DNA of 64,000 bases, taken from Thalassia testudinum. Its lineage: Eukaryota; Streptophyta; Magnoliopsida; Alismatales; Hydrocharitaceae. Positions 57,258 through 64,000 of this stretch are shown piece by piece. The notes under the pieces were generated by a model. That model searched no databases and had not been told where the DNA came from. It worked only from the letters and a program-made list of their open reading frames with translations. The position numbers and the translations under genes are program-made. How positions within the stretch are numbered: the first letter of the stretch is position 1; every line of letters begins with the position of its first letter. The stretch is taken from contig JAZHRO010000050.1 of assembly GCA_037157565.1 (NCBI GenBank), positions 45,456,001-45,520,000 on the forward strand, written 5' to 3'.

Positions 57258-57930
57258 TAAACTTCTACTGTGGAAGGCTACCTCAGGGGCTCTAAATGTC
57301 ACATCATCATTGGCAACAAGAATTCCTAGCATTGAAAACTACTATGAAATATGTAAGCAGCTTGGGGAAGATGCCAGACGTTTATTTATGACTTGCCCCT
57401 TTGCAAGGGTTGTAAGGTTCTTTCTTGGATATAGACTTCAAACTATAGAAGACTGGTTTCAATCTTATCTTGACATCAGCTCTCAACTTAGTGTAAATCT
57501 TAACCCTGCCCTTCCCTTCTTTGTTGCACATGCACTTTGGATCAACAGATGTAACATTGTGCATGGACACCCCAAAGGTGATCCTTATGAAGTGTTGAAG
57601 CATATTAACAACTCTATCAACCTCTATTCTCTTAAGTTAACGATGTCACAACAGGGGATTCCCCCTCATGAAGATGAAGTCAAATTAGTTTTCGATCCTG
57701 GAGGGACTTCATTGGCTTGGTATTGTGACAGCTATCAGGTCACTATTATTAGTGATGCTACTGTACACACTCAAGGCTCTACTGCAGCAGTGGTGGAATT
57801 GATGGGGATAGAAATGTGGATGCTGACCGGGATTTTTGCTTGTAAAAATAATGTATCAGAAAATCCTGAACAAAGATATTTCAATAAAACTAACCAAGAA
57901 GAGTTAGGTTGTATCCACAAAGAGGAATAG
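57258..57930 (+). pseudogene. LINE ORF2 3' region, right half
   Basis: Continues the LINE at the second TAAAC. LLWKATSGALN and MTCPFARVVRFF complete the zf-RVT domain. PFFVAHALWINRCNIVHGH and TSLAWYCDSYQVTIISDATV look like the beginning of the RNase H-like domain of plant LINEs. Coding similarity fades near 57800. The frame stays open to TAG at 57928-57930. No poly(A) end was identified. Confidence 0.7.
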
Positions 57931-59067
57931 ATGCAATAAATCCATGAAGATTGTCCCCTTGTATTTGTCCAATCGAGTGTGAGATCCATACTCAATTCTG
58001 ATGTGAAACATGATGAAAAGAAGATAAATAATTTAAAGAATGAGAGGCTATTTGTGCAACTTTTCCTCAATAAAATATTCAATAAATATGTGACCAATAG
58101 TGGCATTTCATATAATTTTCAATTGCACATGTGCTCACGAGGAATTGTGCAAATCTGAATCTAAATCCAATGTGAAATGATGCACATAACATGAGTCAAG
58201 CTAATACAAGAAAACATAAGTGTACCATTGCAAATTCACCTCAATATAATAATCCAAAAATAAAAAATCCCATATTTCATCAATGGCATGCAAATGTCAA
58301 TTAAAATCAAGCCCAAAACAAAGGAAATCTTCCTCTCATGCATGCATGAGGAGGAGGTCACGGTTGGGCTTATAGGGCTCGGAGGAGGTTGGCCGCGACG
58401 AGGGCTTCGTGTGGGTGGTGACGGCATCGGCGATGGTGGTCGGAGGTGGCCGACCGGTGAGAAGGATGCTACCGGCAGCGAGGTTCTCTAGCCGGCAAGA
58501 CGGTGGCCGATCGGTCCATTGGAGGATGTAGTTGTGCTCGAGAGGATGAGGTGAGTTCGATGGAGTTCTTGATGCGAAGCTTCGTGGTCGGAGTCGATGG
58601 CTACGTTTTGGTAGCTTTGGGTGCTTTCGGTTAGCAGAGGGGAGGAAGAAGAAGAAGAAGAGGAAGAGGACAAGGGCGTGTGCATGGGCTGGCAATGCCG
58701 GCTGTGCACGAGAGGTCACGCGCTACTACAGTGGCGTCGGAAAGGGCCGAACGTCCGCTGCCATTGGGTGTTGTTGGTGCGGTGATGGAGGATGGAATGC
58801 AAGGCCACGCGCTATCACCGTGTGGGTGTGCGACATGGAGTTGATGGTGGTTGCGGGGGAGGTCCGCTAAAGGGTCACGGTGCACGCCTTCGTCACGGTG
58901 TATGTATTATGCATGGTGGTGGAGATTTGGCCTCCTATGTCAACAGACCTTCATGGCCCCTCCATCCCCCGTCCATCCTCCTCTTTTTAAATGCCTCTCA
59001 AGTTTTGTTTCCTCCCTCGAGATCGTCTCCAACAATCTCACCAGGTAGATCACGTAAAAGATTAGCA
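57931..59067. other. Unassigned repeat-like DNA
   Basis: AT-rich to 58320, then GC-rich (58360-58900) with purine-rich GAAGAAGAAG near 58645-58670. Composition resembles the leader parts of the LTRs in this window, including TTTTTAAATG at 58982. I could not define ends or a coding product. Confidence 0.3.
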
Positions 59068-59511
59068 TGTTGTAGTATAGAGAGAAATACATCTTGAGCA
59101 AATAAATTAACGGAGCTGGCGAGTTCCGATCGATCACAGGGAGGCAGAAAGCACTTTTGATTTCATACGTTTGTTCTCAATATGATTACTAAATAGTATA
59201 GACACCATATCGTAATATATATATTAATCAAAGAGTTTGAACATGAATTGCATACATCTGACTACACAAATTCTAACATAAACGTAAACTACTTATGTAA
59301 CAAAACGAGGGTACCATGGGTGGTTCGTGGTGGCCTTCTGGAGAGATTGGGAAGAGTAGCAACGATCCGTCGGGGTGGCCCAACGGATGCTTCAGATGGG
59401 GGTGTAGAGACGGAGGTAGAGAAGACGAGAAGAAGAAGAAGAGAGAGAAGATGTAGAAGGAGGAAGAAGAAGAAAGTAAGAGAATGCTTTGAAAGGGGAC
59501 CCTTAGGCCTC

Positions 59512-59519
59512 TTTTTATA
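59512..59519 (-). promoter_or_regulatory. TATA box of LTR H
   Basis: GCTATAAAAAGAGG on the minus strand, about 430 bases upstream of the LTR end region. Confidence 0.5.
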
Positions 59520-59948
59520 GCTTTTGTGAAGGGCATTTAGGGTATTTGGGCCCTTAATCACGTGCAAAGGCTTCAGATTAATCAGATCCGTTGATTGGGC
59601 GATCAACGGTCCTGATTAAGCACTCCAAATCCTTCTTCCATCCATGGTTTATTCTGGTGCTGCCATGTGGTGCTCTATGTGCCCTTGGATCTGAATCTGA
59701 CGACTCCCGCTTGCCCGCTACCCACTGCTCAATGCTCAAATGAGCCACAAATCTTAAGGATTCTCATCCGTCCAATCTCTCAATTAGACGGCTTAAAACG
59801 CACACTTAGTGCCTGCTGAGTCCTAAGGTGTGCGAATCGCGCACGTCTGCATCCAACGCTTCTGCGCCTGCCATGAGTTCGTTGCTAATTCACCCGATGA
59901 AGATCCAGTAGTGGAATTTCATTCGCGTGTGCCCGACTCCCAATTGCA

Positions 59949-59995
59949 CTTTGAACCTGCGTCGCATGCTATCTATTAAGCTCTCTGCTACGCTA
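59949..59995 (-). other. tRNA-like A box / B box module in LTR H
   Basis: Minus strand TAGCGTAGCAG (59995-59985) has one mismatch to the A box. GGTTCAAAG (59957-59949) matches the first seven B box positions. The spacing is 38 bases, and a palindrome lies 46 bases upstream. Confidence 0.45.
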
Positions 59996-60702
59996 CGCAC
60001 GCGGATCATCGCTCTTTCCAAATCATGTGCGGGTGCCCTTAGCTGTTGGATGTGAATCCAATAGTCGAGATCTCACCCTTGCTTGATGAGGCGGCTAGAG
60101 GTGGGCGACGTGGCTGCATCGCAGCCATTGGATGACGATCCAATGGCTCACAACTCTTGATGGGCATAGGATGTGTTTGTTTAAAAGGGTCATTGTAGTT
60201 CACATTCGCTGCGTTAGTTTTAAATCAAGAAGCTGACATGAGTCCGAGTGTCGAACACAGGGAGGCGTGAAAATCAGGTTTTTCTGTCACTTAGTGTCAC
60301 GGAAATAACGGGTTTTGCTTGCGAAAATAATGCGGGAGAAAAGCGGGAGAAATAGAAAGAGAGAGAGTAGGGTTAGAGCCTGTTGTTTAGCACATTCATG
60401 CAACTTTAAGCTAAAGAAGACTTGATAACAAGAGAGAGATACTATCTAAATAAGGAACATCATCATTTAATCATGCAACTTTAAGTTTTACAATTACAAC
60501 ACTAGATGAATGCTTAAGTAAGACAAAGCTAAGCTAATGAGAGAGAGAGAGAAAGAGGAGTCGGCAAGGCGGCCACGGCGGTGGAGGTTGGCTCCGTCGG
60601 CGCCTTGTCGACTTTGGAGCTTAAAGGAGTGCTAAGGTGGCAAAGAGTGGGGTAGAACACTTGCAAAGGTATTGAATGCCTTCCTTGGGTGGTTGGAAGG
60701 GG

Positions 60703-60769
60703 TTTAAATAGGGAGAAGGCCTTTCTAAATGAAGAAGGGGTTTTAACGACGTCTGGGACGTCACTAAAA
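60703..60769 (-). promoter_or_regulatory. Hairpin and TATA box of LTR D
   Basis: Minus-strand arms TTTAGTGAC (60769-60761) and GTCGTTAAA (60751-60743), with one wobble position, lie about 33 bases before TATTTAAA (60710-60703). Confidence 0.5.
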
Positions 60770-61068
60770 CCCTTCCCAAGACTTTGGTGAAGCACCCTAC
60801 CCGTTGGTCTCATGCGCACGCGTTCTTCTTCACGCGCAATCCATGTGCGTGGCTTGAGGGCCGTACGATCGCAAATCGAACGGTCGAGATCGCTCGTGGG
60901 GCGCACACATGGATCGCGCTCACTGCACTCGTGCCCCACACGTCATCACGGGCGTCGGCTTTGGACGTGTGAGATCATGCTGCGTCGCTCGCTGCCAGCC
61001 GCTTGATCGCGCATCAACGGCCGAAATCGCGTGCACCGTGACTTCCTCAAATTTGCGCTACGGCCAGT

Positions 61069-61120
61069 GCCTTGAACCCATGCCTCACTATGCGGGGGTA
61101 AGGCGCGTACCATTACGCTA
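61069..61120 (-). other. tRNA-like A box / B box module in LTR D
   Basis: Minus strand TAGCGTAATGG (61120-61110) fits the A box consensus fully. GGTTCAAGGC (61078-61069) fits the B box. Spacing is 42 bases. The D stem GCGT/ACGC can form and an anticodon-like stem CCTTAC/GTGAGG is possible. This is the best preserved module, but the acceptor stem is not convincing, so it is not called a tRNA gene. Confidence 0.55.
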
Positions 61121-61636
61121 CACCTGCTACTTCATTGCAGAGGCGAGTTGCGGTCGCAGTGCGAATGGCCGTTGGATGAAGATCCAATGGTCGGGGGCTG
61201 TTGCTGCTACGATTGAGAGGTGCGCGGGTGCGTGGTTTCCAGCCGTCTGATGCACGATCGGACAGCTTAAAGTGATGCCACACGATGAAGGGTGGTTGCG
61301 GGCGCGACGAGGCTGACACGTGGCGGCCCCATGGCCGTTGATCATCAGATCAATGATCAGAACTTCTTGGGCAAACAATGGGAGCTCTGGATGTAGGATT
61401 TAGCTGATTTCGAGTTCGTTGGACTCCGTTTGTCACTCTGAGTCCATTTGTGCGGTTTGATCGTTCATTTGAGGCCTGTTTTGACATGCACTTGTATACA
61501 TAGCCATTAATAATGCACTATAAGTAATCTTGATGTGCGATACATGCAATGCTCCCATTCTTGTGTCTTCTATGCATTTTACCCTTAAGACTGAACCCTT
61601 CTGGCAGAATTAATATTATAAATTGTAGTGTTATCA

Positions 61637-61672
61637 TACCCCATGTTTATACCTTGCTAGTCCCTAGCAAGG
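61637..61672 (-). promoter_or_regulatory. Element D hairpin plus polypurine tract
   Basis: Minus strand: perfect 9-bp arms CCTTGCTAG and CTAGCAAGG around GGA (61672-61652), then ACATGGGGTA and the LTR start at 61636. Compared with element A, the two outer pairs are C-G instead of T-A on both arms. Confidence 0.75.
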
Positions 61673-62950
61673 TTTATTCTAGCCATTATTTTCAGTCAGA
61701 ATTCAAGAAGTAATTATTTAGACATTTTGTCACTTGTCAATAGGAGGAAATATACTAAGATCCCGATCTACAAAGATTAAGCAGTGCCTGGGTATCTGCC
61801 AAAATATGAATCACCTGAATCCTTGCTTTAATGCATGTATATATATATTTTTTTCTTATTTTTAGATTTTTGGAGTTAAGAGTATATTGGTAACTTTTTA
61901 CGGCTACCCAACCCACCAAAAACTCGGAAAAAACTCTAAGTGCTATGTGAAGATCGTGATAGACTCACTCAATGGTAATTTAGATAGACTTCGGGTTTCT
62001 ACGCCCCTAGGTGACCAGAAGAGGAAGTGTTTTGCCTGAAGGTGTATTTGTCGATCAGTAGCTTTTTCCCTACATTTGTTTTACTTGGGGTCAACACAAG
62101 GATTTTTCCAGTGTATATCTCCCTGGCTTGCCCTACTTCCTCACTTCTTCCTTAAGTGTTTTGGTTGTTTTTGTGTATTTACTGAGCTGGGCTCTTGACA
62201 ACCGACCAATGGGCTGTTACCCACGATCACTTGCCAGCCATACTCGTGTGGTGAAGTGTGATTTATTTTATTCTCTTTTTCTTCTTTTTTTTTATATTTG
62301 GTAGGTGGCTTCCCTGATCTCAAATTTACCTAGAGGCAATAAAGAGAAGGTGGTCCCGTGGCTGGGCTCTGGACAACCTGCCAATGGGCTGTTACTCATG
62401 ACAACTTGTCAGCCATACCACCCTAGAAAGTTTATTAGTTACCCAATTTCTGTCAGAATCTTCGAGGAGTGAGTCTATGCAAAAAATGTGTGCAGATGCT
62501 TAGACTAAAAGTCCTTCTGAGTTGAGGGTGAGTTGATAAGTCATATACTTATCACCTTATTTAGTTAGTGGATTAGAGTAGATTAAGGTTGCAAGGATTT
62601 GAAGCTAAATCCATATTTTAATGGACACCAGGGCTGATTAAGCCTGAGGGCCAAAAAAGTCTAAGTGTTCAAGTTCTTTCCATACTATTTTCCACTATTG
62701 ACAAATTTCTAATGCCTAAGTTTTTCTTCTTAAATTCAATTTTTATTTTATTTTATTCATTTTATTCAGACTGATTAAATGAGCTCAGAATCATGCAATT
62801 TACCACCCCCCCATGCTTAACTTGAAAATGTCCTCATTGACAGATACATGGATACACAGGGGTCAAAAAGATATTACCTGAGTGAAGTAAAGTACCAAAT
62901 CAGTCTGAATCTTCTAGGTTGCCTCCTAGGAAGCGCTGAGTTTAATGCCT
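61673..62950 (-). other. Element D non-coding 3' stretch
   Basis: No ORF of note. A direct repeat of about 60 bases occurs at 62184-62243 and 62357-62418, sharing GAGCTGGGCTCTTGACAAC- and CCAATGGGCTGTTAC-like parts with CAGCCATAC. ATGAGGACATTTTC with GCATGGGGGGG (62840-62807, minus strand) is the typical sequence after pol, as in element C. Confidence 0.55.
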
Positions 62951-64000
62951 CCAGCTGGGCAGTGCTTCGTGTCATCCCTCAATGAGGGTGACAACCTCCT
63001 TCGGGGGAACCTAGGTGAGGAAGTGTTTCAATCTTTGGCCATTGACTGTGAAAGTGTGCCCTGTGTTTGGATCAGCGATTTCAATTGCCCCATTGGAGTG
63101 GGGCTTGACCACCCTAAATGGTCCTGTCCACTTGGACCTGAGCTTCCCTGGAAAGAGTTTTAGGCGGGCATCGAAAAGCCAAACTTACTGATTAGGCTCG
63201 AAGGTTTTTCTATGGATGAGTCGGTCGTGGACGACTTTCATTTTCTCCTTGTATGGCCGACTATTCTCAAAAGCGCCCCGACGAATTTCCTTGAGCACGG
63301 AGAGTTGGAGCGTCCTCTGCACACTGGCTAAGTGGGGATCCTTGTTACACTACTTGACGACCTAGTAAGCCCAATGTTCCAACTCGACAGGAAGGTGGCA
63401 AGCTTTGCCGAAGACTAGGTGATAAGGCGACATGCCGATCGGGGTCTTGAAAGCAGTCTGATATGCCCACAGGGCGTCATCCAATCGTGCGGACCAATCC
63501 TTCCTGTCAGGTCTCACAGTCTTCTATAGAATATTCTTCATCTGCCTATTTGAGACCTCGGTCTGCCCATTTGTTTGTGAATGATACGGGGTAGCAATGC
63601 AGTGGTTAACCTCATATTTTCTGAGCAGGGCACGGAATTGGGTGTGAATAAAATGACTTCCACCATCACTGATCATGGCCTTTGGTATTCCAAACCGGGA
63701 AAAGATGTTCCGCTTAATAAAGTCCATGATAGCCTTATGATCTCATCAGCGGGTGGCGATGGCTTCAATCCATTTAGAGACATAGTCTACCGAGACTAAG
63801 ATTTACTCAAAGCCATTGGATGGTGGGAAGGGGCCCATAAAATCAATACCCCAAACATCGAAGATCTCGACAATCAAAATGGTTTGGAGGGGCATCATAT
63901 CTTTTCTGGTCATGGTCCCCAGAGTCTGGCAGCGAGAGTAAGTCTTAGCGAAATTGTGTGCATCCTTGAATAAAGAAGGCCAGTAAAATTCAGACTGTAG
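62951..64000 (-). pseudogene. Element D integrase
   Basis: Minus strand, entering from the right edge of the window. [24 protein letters not shown] (first Asp) near 63850, MISDGGSHF (second Asp) near 63680, GQTEVSNRQMKN (Glu) near 63545, [19 protein letters not shown] near 63450 and the C-terminal domain LFPGKLRSRWTGPF near 63135 are all readable. Nonsense codons break it near 63810, 63748, 63523 and 63190. The protein inserts element DNA. This copy is dead but still close to element A. Confidence 0.8.

Larger units (their letters stand above)
59068..60171 (-). repeat. LTR H, 5' truncated by LTR D
   Basis: Minus strand. Ends near 59068 (ATACTACAACA), with the U5 motif CTGCCTCCCTGTGATCGATC near 59143 and a TATA box at 59519-59512. 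Palindromes lie at 60123-60148 (perfect 11-bp arms), 60041-60066, 59586-59611 and near 59767-59793, with a tRNA-like module at 59995-59949. Its beginning is cut off where the element D LTR ends at 60172. Confidence 0.55.
60172..61636 (-). repeat. 3' LTR of element D
   Basis: Minus strand from TGATAACACT (61636) to AAACAAACACA (60172), about 1.47 kb. Contents in order: palindromes at 61333-61358, 61241-61267 and 61169-61190; tRNA-like module at 61120-61069; palindrome 60860-60885; hairpin 60769-60743; TATTTAAA at 60710-60703; U5 motif CGCCTCCCTGTGTTCGACAC near 60255. The 3' end is set by alignment to LTR F. Confidence 0.75.
60172..64000 (-). mobile_element. Element D: 3' half of an Athila-like gypsy element
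   Basis: Minus strand: integrase (62951 to beyond 64000), a non-coding stretch, hairpin plus polypurine tract (61637-61672), then the 3' LTR (60172-61636). The 5' part lies outside the window. The LTR is a close relative of solo LTR F. Several nonsense codons are present in integrase. Confidence 0.8.

Noticed and set aside
57310..57930. Independent 206-codon host gene
   Set aside because: The frame continues the zf-RVT domain of the LINE interrupted at 46646, and the TAAAC duplication explains the break.

Overview
This window is nuclear DNA of a flowering plant. Roughly four fifths of it is nested transposable elements, with one conventional host gene in the middle. That gene is an intact-looking class IV homeodomain-leucine zipper (HD-ZIP IV) regulator of the HDG11/ROC8 type at 40196-44632, in ten exons. 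Its GC-rich exons sit in AT-rich surroundings, which fits a monocot better than a eudicot, but this is an inference and no species can be named.

Layout. 1-8316: the 3' part of a plus-strand Athila-like Ty3/gypsy element (A), whose gag-pol frame is broken by only two nonsense codons, followed by its 3' LTR. 8340-9087: an inverted, truncated LTR of the same family. 9088-11325: a minus-strand LINE fragment (ORF1 with two CCHC knuckles, and the ORF2 endonuclease) inserted into the integrase of element B. 11326-19534: element B, minus strand, with degenerate gag, protease, RT-RNase H and integrase, a primer binding site and the 5' LTR. 19535-24640: the 3' part of plus-strand element C, cut by B. 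24690-28540: an LTR of a further family (E) followed by an inverted copy of itself. 28560-31549: LTR G, interrupted by solo LTR F (29240-30596). 31584-34860: a minus-strand copia remnant split by a SIRE-like solo LTR (32654-34389) that is full of AGACGTCT palindromes. 34861-39950: mostly featureless intergenic DNA with small duplications and an AT-rich block. 40196-44632: the HD-ZIP IV gene. 45830-57930: a nested stack in which a LINE is split by a complete copia element (46647-57257, target duplication TAAAC), whose 3' LTR is split by a CACTA transposon (47188-52740, target duplication AAT). 57931-64000: LTR remnant H and the 3' half of minus-strand gypsy element D.

The most interesting material is inside the LTRs. 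Four related Athila-like LTRs (B, D, F, H), plus half of a fifth (G), carry the same cassette: a palindrome of the type CCGTTGGAT/ATCCAACGG, then a tRNA-like pol III A box, then a B box 38-42 bp further on. In B, D and F this is followed by a TTTAGYGAC/GTCRCTAAA hairpin and a TATA box. Elements A, C and D share a hairpin directly upstream of the polypurine tract, and its two outer base pairs change together between A and D. The HD-ZIP IV gene has an apparent GC-AG intron exactly between homeodomain and zipper, with an in-frame GT donor 18 bases downstream.

Everything here was read by eye. Exon borders, target duplications and LTR ends are given where bases could be counted. Other element borders are approximate to tens of bases and are described as such.
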